64,000 bases of DNA from Brevundimonas nasdae (GTDB lineage: Bacteria > Pseudomonadota > Alphaproteobacteria > Caulobacterales > Caulobacteraceae): contig NZ_JAEPWN010000008.1 of the NCBI RefSeq assembly GCF_016654005.1, positions 152,874 to 216,873 on the forward strand, in the 5' to 3' direction. The notes under the pieces were generated by a model. The model worked only from the letters and a program-made list of their open reading frames with translations, made no database searches and had not been told where the DNA came from. Below, piece by piece: positions 1 to 8,450 of this stretch. The translations under genes and the position numbers were made by a program. Numbering within the stretch: the stretch's first letter is position 1; each line of letters starts with the position of its first letter.

Positions 1-104
1 CTGTCCTCAAAGGCGCGCGTCTCGACCATAAGGCGTTCGGTCAGGCGTTGTGTCAGGTCCAGCAGTTGGCGGACGCGGGCGCGGGCCAGTTCGGGATCGC
101 TCAT
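1..104 (-). CDS. FlgN/FlbY-like flagellar protein, N-terminal fragment
   Basis: Only the first 34 codons are inside the window; the gene runs off the left edge. It starts with an ATG that overlaps the TGA of the rod-binding gene (ATGA). The visible peptide is helical and leucine/arginine-rich, the look of a FlgN-type export chaperone or the Caulobacter FlbY protein. It is the third gene of a tightly overlapping leftward run after flgI and the rod-binding gene, so a flagellar role is likely. The exact identity cannot be settled from 34 residues. Confidence 0.5.
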   Translation of the reverse strand, partial: MSDPELARARVRQLLDLTQRLTERLMVETRAFED

Positions 105-406
105 TGTCCCTGCTCCTGCATTTTCAGCATTTCGCTCATGACCGTGTCGGCCAGGCCGATGCCACCGGCGGCGACGGTCTTCTTGGCCATTTCATCGACG
201 AGGAAGCTGCGCCACGTTTCTTCGGCCTGGCCGCCGCCGAACAGGCCGTCGGTCTTGAGGCCCTGGAACATGGGCTTGAGCATCTGGGACAGGAAGGAGG
301 CTTCGAAGTCCTGTGCGGTCTTCTTGATCCGGTCGGAGGCAGCGGCGCCGAGGCTGGGCGCCGGGCGCAGCAGGTCGGCGGAGACGGACAGTTCGCTCAT
401 GCTCAC
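101..406 (-). CDS. Rod-binding protein (FlgJ N-terminal type)
   Basis: A 101-residue protein with the FlgJ-N rod-binding pattern: a helix around residues 28-50 containing FEASFLSQMLKPMF, then a second helix with AEETWRSFLVDEMAKK. It lacks the muramidase domain that enterobacterial FlgJ carries, which is usual in alphaproteobacteria. It should act as a periplasmic scaffold for flagellar rod assembly. The GTG start at 406 overlaps the flgI stop; an ATG two codons later is the alternative. Cotranscription with flgI is implied by the overlap. Confidence 0.88.
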   Translation of the reverse strand: MSMSELSVSADLLRPAPSLGAAASDRIKKTAQDFEASFLSQMLKPMFQGLKTDGLFGGGQAEETWRSFLVDEMAKKTVAAGGIGLADTVMSEMLKMQEQGQ

Positions 407-1518
407 ATCACCTGAATGTCGGCTTGCAGGGCGCCTGCGGCCTTGATGGCCTGCAGGATGCTGATCATGTCGCGCGGACTGACGCCAAGGGTGTTCAGGC
501 CGTGGACCAGGGTGGACAGGTTGCCGCCGCCGTCGATGAGCCGCATCTCCGTGCCCAGATCCTCTTCGATCCGAACCTGGGTGCTGGGGACCACGGCGGT
601 CTGACCGCGGCTGAACGGCGCGGGTTGGCTGACGACCGGCTGTTCATCGACAGAGATGGTCAGGTTGCCCTGGGCGATGGCGACGCGGGAGATGCGAACG
701 GCGTCGCCCATGACGATGACGCCGTTCACTTCGTCGATGATGACCTTGGCGGGGGTGTCGACGGTGATCGGCAGGTTCTCGATACGGCTGATGAAGCCCG
801 CCATCCCCAGTTGGCCGGGCGAACGCAGGGCTACGACCGTGCCGCTTTCCGCCAGGGCCGAGCCGGGGAAGGAGGCGTTGATGACGCCCGCCACCCGCTG
901 GGCGGTGGTGAAGTCGGGGTTGCGCAGGTTCAGGCGAACCTCATTCATGTTCGACAGTTCAAAGCCCGTCTCGCGTTCGACCGTGGCGCCGGAAGCGATG
1001 CGCCCGGCGGTGGGAACGCCGCGCGTCACGGATGAGCCCGAGGCGCCGGACGCCGAGACGGACCCGGTCTGGATCGAGCCCTGGGCCACGGCATAGACCT
1101 GACCGTCTGCGCCCTGCAGTCCGGTAACCAGCAGGGTGCCGCCCAGCAGGCTCTTGGCGTCGCACATGGACGAGACGGACACGTCGATGCGCGAACCGGG
1201 GGTGGCGAAGGCGGGCAGGTCCGCGGTCACCATGATGGCCGCCATATTCTTGGAGTTTGCCGTGGCGCCGCGAATATTGACGCCCAGACGCTCGGTCATG
1301 CCTTCCAGCGACTGGCGGGTGAAGGGGCAGTTGCGCAGGCTGTCGCCCGTGCCGTTCAGGCCGACGACCAGACCGTAGCCAACGAGCTGGTTGGTGCGGA
1401 CGCCCTCGACCGACGCGATGTCCTTGATGCGCGACTGGGCCAGAACCGGGCTCGCCAATCCGCCCAGCGCAAGGGTTGCGGCGAGGGGGGCGATAAGGCG
1501 GGCAAGCAGATTTTGCAT
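403..1518 (-). CDS. flgI: Flagellar P-ring protein FlgI
   Basis: A 371-residue protein with an N-terminal signal peptide (cleavage expected after A27) followed by the FlgI hallmark SRIKDIASVEGVRTNQLVGY and a GLVVGLNGTGDS segment. The C-terminus ends in the usual GVSPRDMISILQAIKAAGAL helix. It is exported by Sec and polymerises into the P-ring around the flagellar rod in the peptidoglycan layer. It leads a leftward operon with the rod-binding gene, which overlaps it by 4 bases, and lies divergent from fliX. A sigma-54-like promoter sits about 37 bases upstream. Confidence 0.97.
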   Translation of the reverse strand: MQNLLARLIAPLAATLALGGLASPVLAQSRIKDIASVEGVRTNQLVGYGLVVGLNGTGDSLRNCPFTRQSLEGMTERLGVNIRGATANSKNMAAIMVTADLPAFATPGSRIDVSVSSMCDAKSLLGGTLLVTGLQGADGQVYAVAQGSIQTGSVSASGASGSSVTRGVPTAGRIASGATVERETGFELSNMNEVRLNLRNPDFTTAQRVAGVINASFPGSALAESGTVVALRSPGQLGMAGFISRIENLPITVDTPAKVIIDEVNGVIVMGDAVRISRVAIAQGNLTISVDEQPVVSQPAPFSRGQTAVVPSTQVRIEEDLGTEMRLIDGGGNLSTLVHGLNTLGVSPRDMISILQAIKAAGALQADIQVM

Positions 1519-1554
1519 CGGTCAGACGTCCATGCAGCGTAACGCGCCTGCTGA

Positions 1555-1570
1555 TGCGAGGATCGTGCCG
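1555..1570 (-). promoter_or_regulatory. Sigma-54 (-24/-12) promoter of flgI
   Basis: Read on the minus strand the site is GGCACG-ATCC-TCGC, with the GG and GC dinucleotides 12 bases apart exactly as in the consensus TGGCACG-N4-TTGC. It ends 37 bases before the flgI ATG, leaving room for a short leader. Caulobacter class III basal-body genes are known to use sigma-54 with FlbD. The match here is by eye; no transcript start is known. Confidence 0.65.
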
Positions 1571-1703
1571 TTAAAAAAGTCCATTTGAATCAACGTGACG
1601 AGGGCTGTTCAGCGGTGTTTCAGCGGCAGTTTTTGCCGGGCCGTTAACCAAACAGTCACCCGGGGGGCTCAAGCATGATCGTAATGATCCGGAGCATCCG
1701 AGC

Positions 1704-2132
1704 ATGAAGGTTGTCGGCACGGGCGGTCCCAACGCCGCCACGGGTTCGCGCGCCGCGCGCGGCGGGGCCAGCGGCTTTTCCCTGGGGCAGACGTCGGGGG
1801 CGGCGGCGCCTGCTGCGGCGGCCTCTGTGGCGGCGACATCAAGCATGGCTGGCGTTTCAGCCCTGATGGCGCTTCAGGAGGTCGAAGGCCCGCTGGAGCG
1901 GCGTCGGCGCGCGGTCAGGCGCGGCGGCGGCCTGCTGGACCGGCTGGATGAGCTGAAGATGGCGCTGTTGTCCGGAGAGCCGGGCGGACCGGCCCTTGAA
2001 CGCCTGGCTCGCGTCCTGCGCGAAGAACGGCCCGACGACAGCGACGCCGAACTGACGGCTTTGCTGGATCAGATCGATCTGCGCGCCCAGGTCGAACTGG
2101 CCAAGGCGGAGCCGCGCAACAGTCGCGGCTGA
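1704..2132 (+). CDS. fliX: Flagellar assembly regulator FliX
   Basis: A 142-residue protein beginning MKVVGTGGPN with a low-complexity Ala/Gly N-terminus and a helical C-terminal half, as in Caulobacter FliX. FliX is a class II flagellar protein that couples basal-body assembly to the activity of the sigma-54 activator FlbD. Its position, divergent from flgI, is the same as described for Caulobacter. A TTAACC half-site reminiscent of CtrA boxes lies at 1644 upstream, but the full two-half box is not clear. No signal peptide or membrane segment is evident. Confidence 0.88.
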   Translation: MKVVGTGGPNAATGSRAARGGASGFSLGQTSGAAAPAAAASVAATSSMAGVSALMALQEVEGPLERRRRAVRRGGGLLDRLDELKMALLSGEPGGPALERLARVLREERPDDSDAELTALLDQIDLRAQVELAKAEPRNSRG

Positions 2133-2324
2133 TACTTCGCCTGTTGAGAGAAAGTCGCAGGATTTCAAAGCTTAGCCGTAAGCCGACTGCGTGAGAATTG
2201 TCACGAATTGGCGTTTGGCCAGACAATAGCGATCACGGAATCGCGATGCGCGTTGCTGCGACTCGTACTCCTGATTATACGGCCCTTACGCCACAGGGGG
2301 GCGTGCTATTTGAGCGTGAGTGCG

Positions 2325-2762
2325 ATGAACGCATTAGCGTCTGTCCTATCTGCAGATTCGGCCGAACAATACCGGCCGTCTGACGACGAACCGTTCATGA
2401 ATGAACGGCAGTTAGCCTATTTCAAAAAGAAGCTGCTGGACTGGAAGGATGACATCCTTCGCGAGTCCAAGGGCACGGTCGTGAACCTGAAGGCCGAGAC
2501 GGAGAACCATCCGGATCTCGTCGATCGCGCATCTTCGGAATCCGACCGCGCGCTGGAGCTTCGGACGCGGGATCGTCAGCGCAAGCTGATCTCCAAGATC
2601 GAGGATGCGCTGCGTCGGATCGAAGACGGCTCCTACGGCTATTGCGAGGATACCGGCGAACCCATCAGCCTGGGACGTCTGGAAGCGCGGCCTACGGCGA
2701 CCCTGTCTGTCGAGGCGCAGGAACGTCACGAGCGGCGCGAGCGGGTTCACCGCGACGACTGA
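2325..2762 (+). CDS. dksA: RNA polymerase-binding transcription factor DksA
   Basis: A 145-residue DksA/TraR family protein. The coiled-coil tip carries the key D64-x2-D67-x-A69 motif that enters the RNA polymerase secondary channel. The zinc-finger region has only one cysteine (C107, in YGYCEDTGEPI); the other three ligand positions are replaced, as in other alphaproteobacterial DksA proteins, so zinc binding is doubtful. I chose the ATG at 2325 because the protein then begins just before the conserved block and matches the usual length; the frame is open back to 2208. It tunes rRNA and amino-acid promoters with ppGpp. Confidence 0.93.
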   Translation: MNALASVLSADSAEQYRPSDDEPFMNERQLAYFKKKLLDWKDDILRESKGTVVNLKAETENHPDLVDRASSESDRALELRTRDRQRKLISKIEDALRRIEDGSYGYCEDTGEPISLGRLEARPTATLSVEAQERHERRERVHRDD

Positions 2763-2843
2763 GGCGAAAGACGCCTCTACGCCTTGACTTCGCCGGGTTG
2801 GAGCGCGACCTAGCCGCCTCGCTGTTGAGGTCGTTGATCCCCC

Positions 2844-4178
2844 ATGTCCGTCAAGGTTCGTTTCGCTCCGTCGCCCACCGGCAAGCTGCACGTCGGCAAT
2901 GTCCGCACGGCTCTGGTGAACTGGCTGTTCGCCAAAGGGCAGGGCGGTTCGTTCGTGCTGCGTATCGACGACACGGACCTGGCCCGTTCGACGCCCGAGT
3001 TCGAGCAGGGGATCGAAGACGATCTGACCTGGTTGGGCCTGACCTGGGACGAGCGCGACAACCAGTCCAAGCGGTTCGACCGTTATGAAGAAGCTGCGGC
3101 GCGCCTGAAGGCCTCGGGTCGTCTGTATCCCGCCTATGAGACGGCGGACGAACTGGATCGCCGCCGCAAGGTGCAGTTGTCGCGCGGCCTGCCGCCGATC
3201 TATGATCGCGCCGCTCTGGAACTGACCGACGAACAGAAGGCCGCTTACGAGGCGGAAGGCCGTCGCCCGCACTGGCGCTTCAAACTGGAAGGCAAGCGCG
3301 TCTCCTGGGAAGACCTGGCGCGCGGTCATGCCGAGGTGGACACGGCGTCCATGTCGGACCCGGTGCTGATCCGCGAGGACGGCCTGTTCCTCTACACCCT
3401 GCCGTCGGTCGTCGATGACATCGACATGGCGATCACCCACATCATCCGGGGCGAAGACCACGTCACCAACACCGGCGCGCAGATCGAAATCTTCGAAGCT
3501 CTGGGCGCGACTGTTCCGGGGTTCGCCCATATGCCCCTGCTGGTCGGCGCAGATGGCGCCGCCCTGTCCAAGCGTCTGGGGTCGCTGTCGATCAGCGACA
3601 TGCGCGACCAGGGCTATGAGCCCATCGCCATCACCAGCCACCTGGGCAAGATCGGCACCTCTGACGCACTCGAAGTCGCTGAGTCGGTTCAGACCCTGGG
3701 CGCCAGTTTCGCCTTTTCCAAGATGGGCCGCTCGCCAGCGCGCTACGACACCGCCGACCTGGACCGTCTGAATGCGCAGGCTTTGCATGTCATGAGCTAT
3801 GAAACGGCCCAGCCGCGTCTGGCCGCAGCGGATGCAGACCTGGGCGAAGGCTTCTGGAACACGGTCAGGGGTAACCTGAACAAGTTCGCCGATGTCGTTG
3901 ATATGGCGAAGATCGTAAAGGGGCCGATCACGCCGGTGATCGAGGACGCCGCCTTCGCGGAAGCGGCGCTGCGTCTGCTTCCGGATGTGATCGACGAGAA
4001 CGCCTGGTCGGCCTGGACCAACACCGTCAAGGCGGAGACGGGCGCCAAGGGCAAGGGGCTGTTCATGCCGCTGCGTCTGGCGCTGACCGGACAACCGCAT
4101 GGGCCTGACATGGCGGCCATGGCGCCGTTGATCGGCCGTGAGACCATCGTGCGGCGCCTGAAAGGCGAAGCGGCCTGA
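2844..4178 (+). CDS. gltX: Glutamate--tRNA ligase
   Basis: A 444-residue class I aminoacyl-tRNA synthetase. The HIGH-type motif is PTGKLHVGN (residues 11-19) and the KMSKS-type loop reads ALSKRLGS in the middle of the protein. It charges tRNA-Glu; many alphaproteobacteria carry two GltX paralogues, one of which may also charge tRNA-Gln for the transamidation route. The length fits the shorter alphaproteobacterial type. It follows dksA by about 80 bases on the same strand and may share its transcript. Confidence 0.96.
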   Translation: MSVKVRFAPSPTGKLHVGNVRTALVNWLFAKGQGGSFVLRIDDTDLARSTPEFEQGIEDDLTWLGLTWDERDNQSKRFDRYEEAAARLKASGRLYPAYETADELDRRRKVQLSRGLPPIYDRAALELTDEQKAAYEAEGRRPHWRFKLEGKRVSWEDLARGHAEVDTASMSDPVLIREDGLFLYTLPSVVDDIDMAITHIIRGEDHVTNTGAQIEIFEALGATVPGFAHMPLLVGADGAALSKRLGSLSISDMRDQGYEPIAITSHLGKIGTSDALEVAESVQTLGASFAFSKMGRSPARYDTADLDRLNAQALHVMSYETAQPRLAAADADLGEGFWNTVRGNLNKFADVVDMAKIVKGPITPVIEDAAFAEAALRLLPDVIDENAWSAWTNTVKAETGAKGKGLFMPLRLALTGQPHGPDMAAMAPLIGRETIVRRLKGEAA

Positions 4179-4231
4179 AGGCCGTTGCGAGAGCCTGAGG
4201 GATCAGGCTCTCGCTAAAACCTATAATCTGA

Positions 4232-4522
4232 TCAGGCGTTGCAGACGGCGAGCTGTTCGGCCGACAGGGCTTCACCCTTGTAGGAGAAGGCGGTCACGGG
4301 ACCGAACTTCTGAACCACGCGGCGGCAGGCGCGGTGTGCGGGCTGTTCCGAACCGCCCGAGGCGGTGCAGACGGCGCCTTCACACGACCAGCGCGCGCCA
4401 TCGACGATGGTCGGACGGGCAGGGGCCTTGGAGGCGTCGGCAAGGGTCAGGCTGGTTGCGGCAGGCGTCTGAGCGACAGCCGGAGCCGCAAAAAGAACTG
4501 CGGCGAGAAGCAGTGCGCGCAT
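4232..4522 (-). CDS. Small secreted cysteine-containing protein
   Basis: A 96-residue protein with a clean signal peptide (cleavage after about A17, AVAQ). The mature part has four cysteines in the pattern WSCEGAVC...CRR...AVCNA, suggesting two disulfides in the periplasm. It resembles a Caulobacterales family of small unknown proteins (possibly the CC_3452 family, from memory and unverified). It is separated from the upstream LOG gene by two hairpins, so it probably has its own promoter. No function can be assigned. Confidence 0.72.
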   Translation of the reverse strand: MRALLLAAVLFAAPAVAQTPAATSLTLADASKAPARPTIVDGARWSCEGAVCTASGGSEQPAHRACRRVVQKFGPVTAFSYKGEALSAEQLAVCNA

Positions 4523-4539
4523 GGATACTCTCCGAAAAT

Positions 4540-4566
4540 GCGAGAACGGCGTCGTGCCGTTCTCGC
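4540..4566 (-). terminator. Hairpin terminator downstream of the LOG gene
   Basis: An 11-bp perfect stem (GCGAGAACGGC and its complement) closes a 5-base loop. On the minus strand it is followed by ATTTTC. It lies between the end of the leftward LOG gene and the start of the secreted protein gene, so it could terminate the first and insulate the second. The T-tract is short. Confidence 0.55.
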
Positions 4567-4572
4567 CACTGT

Positions 4573-4591
4573 CAGTTTTCTATGAAAACTG
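4573..4591. repeat. Second palindrome upstream of the secreted protein gene
   Basis: CAGTTTTC-TAT-GAAAACTG, 8-bp arms and a 3-base centre, only 7 bases from the GC-rich hairpin. It is AT-rich and could be a regulator binding site or part of a double terminator. There is no strong evidence for either. Confidence 0.4.
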
Positions 4592-4639
4592 TCAAGTGCG
4601 GAGCACGTGCCGCAGGTTGCGTTGGTGAAAGTTGATCAC

Positions 4640-5245
4640 TTACCTACGATCATGTTGCAACTGAGGCGCATCGTCGCTGGCCTTGATCTGGGCCATGGCG
4701 TCCTCGACCGTATCGGCCACCGTCCAGGCCTGCAGGAAGGATGCGGGCGTCATGCCTTCGGCGACGCTGTGCTTCATCAGCTCAAAGAAGCCGTTCCAGA
4801 AACCATTCAGATTCAAAAAAACGACCGGCTTGTGGTGCAGGTCCAGACGCTTCCACGACAGCAGTTCGACCACTTCCTCCAGCGTGCCGATGCCGCCGGG
4901 CGCGACCACGAAGGCGTCGGACTGATCATACATCAGTTGCTTGCGTTCGTGCATCGAGGTGACGACCACGGTTTCAACGTCGTCGAACAGACGTTCACGG
5001 CTGCGCAGGAAGGCCGGCATGATGCCGACGACACGGCCGCCGGCCGCATGGGCTGAACGGGCCGCCGCGCCCATCAGGCCGACGCCGCCGCCGCCATAGA
5101 CCAGACGCCAGCCGTCCTCGGCCGTCGCCTTGCCAAAGTCTCGCGCGGCCTGGGTGTAGGCGGGATCCGCCGCATCGGATGCGCCGCAGAACAGGCAGAC
5201 GGAGGGGCCGTCGAAAGGCAGGATCGAAACCGGGGGCAGGGACAT
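4640..5245 (-). CDS. LOG family protein, nucleoside monophosphate phosphoribohydrolase
   Basis: A 201-residue Rossmann-fold protein of the LOG/YgdH (TIGR00730) family. The nucleotide-binding motif PGGIGTLEE is at residues 116-124, preceded by the RK pair at 101-102 and the GGGGVGLMG loop at 51-59. Family members release the base from cytokinin ribotides or from AMP/GMP-type substrates; in bacteria outside plants the true substrate is usually unknown. It is monocistronic, with a hairpin terminator downstream. Confidence 0.88.
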   Translation of the reverse strand: MSLPPVSILPFDGPSVCLFCGASDAADPAYTQAARDFGKATAEDGWRLVYGGGGVGLMGAAARSAHAAGGRVVGIMPAFLRSRERLFDDVETVVVTSMHERKQLMYDQSDAFVVAPGGIGTLEEVVELLSWKRLDLHHKPVVFLNLNGFWNGFFELMKHSVAEGMTPASFLQAWTVADTVEDAMAQIKASDDAPQLQHDRR

Positions 5246-5355
5246 GGGGCCTCTAACAGAACGAATACGCGGTCAACCATGGCCAAACACGCGTCGGCGA
5301 GGCAAACAGTTTCCGCGCCGATTGGGGCGCTAGCCATATAGTGTCGAGCCGCAGG

Positions 5356-6084
5356 ATGAAACGCCGGATCATCATCATGGTCGCCCTGGCCGGGATGGCT
5401 TCGGCCTGCTCCAGCCCGGTCAGACAGGATGCGGCGGCGGAAAACGGTTCGGCGCCCCTGGCCTGGGTCCAGCCGCCCCATATCGACGGGGTGGTCAGGG
5501 ATTCTGGCGGCCTGGTGGTGCGTGGCGGAACGGCGCCCAGCGCGCGCGTGGTCCTGCGCGGACAGGACGGCAGCGCCATCGCCGCCAGCGCTGATGCGGC
5601 GGGGCGGTTCGAACTGCGCCTGCCGCCGGTGGCGGGTGATGTGCAGTTCACGCCAGAGGTTCAACTGGGGCAGGATACGGCGGTTTCTCCAGAGACGCTG
5701 GTGGTCATTCAGGGCGGGGCGGGGCCGGTGGTTCTGATCGCGGCGGGAGAGCCGACATTGCGTCTGGACAGTCAGAATGCGCTGGACGCCGTGGATGCGG
5801 ACGGAAGCGCCATCATTGCCTCCGGTCACCGAGGAGAGGCCGCGCCCGATGTGAAGATCGGCGGCGAAGCCGTGCGTCCTCTTGCAGGCAAGGGAACCTG
5901 GCGGGCCATGGCGTCCGGCGGGGCCGCGACGACGATCATGGTTGATGGCCGCGCCTATGCCTATCCGGGCGCGGGAGGCGGGGCGGGCTTTTCGGTGGAG
6001 CGGATCGAGGCGGGCTGGCGTCTGTCCTGGCCGGTGGCGGCGGGCGGGCGTCAGTCGACGTGGCTGCCGGATCCGGTTCGTTAA
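5356..6084 (+). CDS. Putative outer-membrane lipoprotein with Ig-like domain
   Basis: A 242-residue protein starting MKRRIIIMVALAG with lipobox MASAC, so it should be lipid-modified at the cysteine. The first part of the mature protein has a pattern like a carboxypeptidase regulatory or Ig-like sandwich (SARVVLRGQDGS ... AGRFELRLP). The rest is Gly/Ala-rich with predicted beta strands. I chose the ATG at 5356 over a GTG at 5341 because the signal peptide then begins directly. The enzyme or partner it serves is unknown. Confidence 0.7.
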   Translation: MKRRIIIMVALAGMASACSSPVRQDAAAENGSAPLAWVQPPHIDGVVRDSGGLVVRGGTAPSARVVLRGQDGSAIAASADAAGRFELRLPPVAGDVQFTPEVQLGQDTAVSPETLVVIQGGAGPVVLIAAGEPTLRLDSQNALDAVDADGSAIIASGHRGEAAPDVKIGGEAVRPLAGKGTWRAMASGGAATTIMVDGRAYAYPGAGGGAGFSVERIEAGWRLSWPVAAGGRQSTWLPDPVR

Positions 6085-6159
6085 TGCCTGCGTAACCAAT
6101 TCGGCAAATAGACTGGATTGTTCCTTTTCGGGACAACACCATCACCGAACCTTAGTTTC

Positions 6160-6188
6160 GCCCGGCGGCCCCGCCGGGCTTCTTTTTT
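6160..6188 (+). terminator. Rho-independent terminator
   Basis: A 9-bp stem GCCCGGCGG / CCGCCGGGC with a 2-base loop, followed by TTCTTTTTTG on the plus strand. It ends the rightward lipoprotein gene and lies before the convergent end of the sugar-transporter gene. Confidence 0.85.
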
Positions 6189-6216
6189 GTCGAAGCCCGG
6201 CTTTGAAGCAGTTTGC

Positions 6217-7482
6217 TCAGATGGCGGTCGTCTTCTGCCCCAGGCCTGCGCCCTTCCAGCCGTACCAGGCGACGACGACGAAGCAGGCGGCGGGGAGCAG
6301 GAAGGCGATGTTGGCGCCATAGGTGTCGGCGATCTTGCCCATCGGCCAGGGCAGCAGAACCCCGCCGCCGATGGCCATGACCATCAGCGAAGACGCTTTC
6401 TTGGTCGCCGCGCCCAGGCCCGTGGTCCCCAGGGCGAAGATGGTCGCGAACATGGTCGACATGAAGAAGAAGACGGCGATCAGGGCGACCGGCGAGATGA
6501 TGTTGACGCCCGCCGCCACGATCAGGGTCAGGATGACGTTGATGACGCCATAGGTGGTCAGGAGCACGCGCGGCCGGACCTTCAGCAGCAGGGCGGTGGC
6601 GGCGAAACGACCGACCAGATAGCCGATTGCGGCCAGGGACAGCATGAAGGCGCCCTTCTGCGAGGACAGGCCTTCCCAGTTATGGGTCACCAGATTGATG
6701 AAATAGGCGCCGATGCCGACCTGGGCGCCGATGTAGAGGGCCTGGGTGATGACGCCCGCGACGAAGTGGGGCTGTTTGGACAGGGGCAGGGCGGGCGCGT
6801 CGCCTTCGACGGCGCCGCCGTGGTCGGACAGGCCGGTTTCCGGCAGGCGCGCGCGCCAAACGGCGATGGCGAACAGCACGACGCCGACGGCGATCAGGCC
6901 ATAGACGATCTGGATCGAACGGGTCGGCCCGCCCAGAGCCTCGGTCGTGGTCGGGCTGAAGAAGACCGCGCCGCCGATCAAGGGTCCGAAGAAGACGCCC
7001 AGCGCATTGAACGACTGGGCCAGGTTCAGGCGCTGTGACGCCTTGGCGGGATCGCCCAGAACGTTGACATAGGTGTCGGCGCTGGTCTCCAGCACGCACA
7101 GACCCGCGGCCAGGACGAACATGGAGCCGACGAAGGGCAGGAAGGCGCCTGCGCCCGCCGCCGGAATGAACAACAGGGCGCCGACGGCGGTGACGGCCAG
7201 GCCGGTGACGATGCCGAACTTGTACCCCCGCGCGTGCAGCAGCATGCCCGCCGGAATCGACAGCAGCAGATAGGCCCCGAAATAGGCGATCTGCAGCCAG
7301 GCGCTGTCGGCCTGGCTGATGCTCAGCGTCTCCTGGAAATGCTTGTTCAGCACGTCCAGCAGTCCATAGGCCAGACCCCAGATCAGGAAGCAGGCGATGG
7401 CGAAGGACAGCGGGCCTTTCAGCGACCCGCCGGGTTTCGCAAGGCCGCCGGGCGTGTGGGCGGCGTCGGTCTCGATAGCCAT
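6217..7482 (-). CDS. FucP-family sugar:H+ symporter, probable L-rhamnose importer
   Basis: A 421-residue MFS protein with about 12 membrane segments and the FucP/GluP-subgroup signature NLAQSFNALG with ETSADTYVNVLG before it. FucP-type carriers import 6-deoxyhexoses or other sugars with protons across the inner membrane. It is the last gene of the leftward deoxyhexose operon, 56 bases after the lactonase, and has a good ribosome site (AGGAATGACAAC before ATG). Substrate L-rhamnose is inferred from the L-rhamnonate dehydratase and L-rhamnose dehydrogenase nearby; L-fucose cannot be excluded. Confidence 0.82.
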   Translation of the reverse strand: MAIETDAAHTPGGLAKPGGSLKGPLSFAIACFLIWGLAYGLLDVLNKHFQETLSISQADSAWLQIAYFGAYLLLSIPAGMLLHARGYKFGIVTGLAVTAVGALLFIPAAGAGAFLPFVGSMFVLAAGLCVLETSADTYVNVLGDPAKASQRLNLAQSFNALGVFFGPLIGGAVFFSPTTTEALGGPTRSIQIVYGLIAVGVVLFAIAVWRARLPETGLSDHGGAVEGDAPALPLSKQPHFVAGVITQALYIGAQVGIGAYFINLVTHNWEGLSSQKGAFMLSLAAIGYLVGRFAATALLLKVRPRVLLTTYGVINVILTLIVAAGVNIISPVALIAVFFFMSTMFATIFALGTTGLGAATKKASSLMVMAIGGGVLLPWPMGKIADTYGANIAFLLPAACFVVVAWYGWKGAGLGQKTTAI

Positions 7483-7538
7483 GTTGTCATTCCTGGGATG
7501 GACCCGGCCGTCTTGATGCGGTCTGGGCGGTTGAAGGA

Positions 7539-8441
7539 TCAGATGCGGTAGATCGTCTCGGCATTGCCTGCGAACAGGCGGTCGCGCTCGTCGGCGGAGA
7601 AGCCCGCCGTGATGGCGTCGAAGGCGGAATAGAAGGCGTCAAAGCTTCCGTGGACGCGCTCGACCGGGAAGTCGGAGGCGAACATGGCGCGCTCGGTCCC
7701 GAAGGCGTCGATGCACTCCAGAACGACGGGGCGGAGGCTTTCCTGCGTCCAGTTGCGGTCGGTGATGCCGAGGCCGGAAATCTTGATCGAGACGTGCGGC
7801 TGGGCGGCCAGCAGGCGCAGCACGATGCGCCAGCGCTCCATGCCGATGTCGTTGCGGTCCGTCGGCAGGCCCGCGTGATTGACGATCATCGGGATGTCGG
7901 GATGCCGCGCGGCGATAATGGCGGCGGTGGCCATCTGCGACGGATAGAGCTGCAGGTCGAACGACAGGCCGTGCTTGGCCAGCTTGCCGAACCCCTCGAC
8001 CCATTGCGGGTCACGCAGCAGGTCGCGGTCGGTGTAGGTCTTCAGCGGGTCTTCATGCCAGCAGACGATCTGGCGCACGCCGCGCACGTTGGGGCGGGCG
8101 GCGTGCGCCTCCAGCAGGGCGTCCAGATCGGGGTCCAGCAGGTCGGCGCCCGCGACGACGCCGTGGGGATAGCCGCGCTGGTCGGCGATGGATTGCAGCC
8201 AGTCGGTCTCGGCCAGTTGCTGGCCTATGGGCTGACCGGCCTCGACATGGACGATCTTGTCCACGCGCCAGCCAGCGGTGTCCGCCAGATAGTCGTCCAG
8301 CAGATAGTTCCTGTGGGCGATAGGGGACATGTCCCCCGCCGGATTGTTCGGCAGGGGATCATCCTGCAGCCAGCCGTAGCGGGCCCGCGACAGGTCCCAC
8401 AGGTGGACGTGGCTGTCGACGATGCGGAGGTCGGAGCCCAC
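7539..8441 (-). CDS. Amidohydrolase-family lactonase, probable L-rhamnono-gamma-lactonase
   Basis: A 300-residue amidohydrolase_2 TIM barrel. It opens with the metal motif VDSHVHLWD (H11, H13) and has later metal/acid motifs NHAGLP and ASDFPVERV. Members hydrolyse aldonolactones such as L-fucono- and L-rhamnono-lactone. Here it would open the lactone made by the L-rhamnose dehydrogenase and yield L-rhamnonate. It starts with GTG 9 bases after the stop of the C4-dehydrogenase, within one operon. The sugar specificity is inferred from context. Confidence 0.82.
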   Translation of the reverse strand: MGSDLRIVDSHVHLWDLSRARYGWLQDDPLPNNPAGDMSPIAHRNYLLDDYLADTAGWRVDKIVHVEAGQPIGQQLAETDWLQSIADQRGYPHGVVAGADLLDPDLDALLEAHAARPNVRGVRQIVCWHEDPLKTYTDRDLLRDPQWVEGFGKLAKHGLSFDLQLYPSQMATAAIIAARHPDIPMIVNHAGLPTDRNDIGMERWRIVLRLLAAQPHVSIKISGLGITDRNWTQESLRPVVLECIDAFGTERAMFASDFPVERVHGSFDAFYSAFDAITAGFSADERDRLFAGNAETIYRI

Positions 8442-8450
8442 GGGCAGCCC

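Noticed and set aside
2412..4100. A 562-codon frame antisense to dksA and gltX
   Set aside because: It lies fully opposite two clear genes, and its His/Gln/Arg-rich composition is typical of a reverse-frame shadow in GC-rich DNA.
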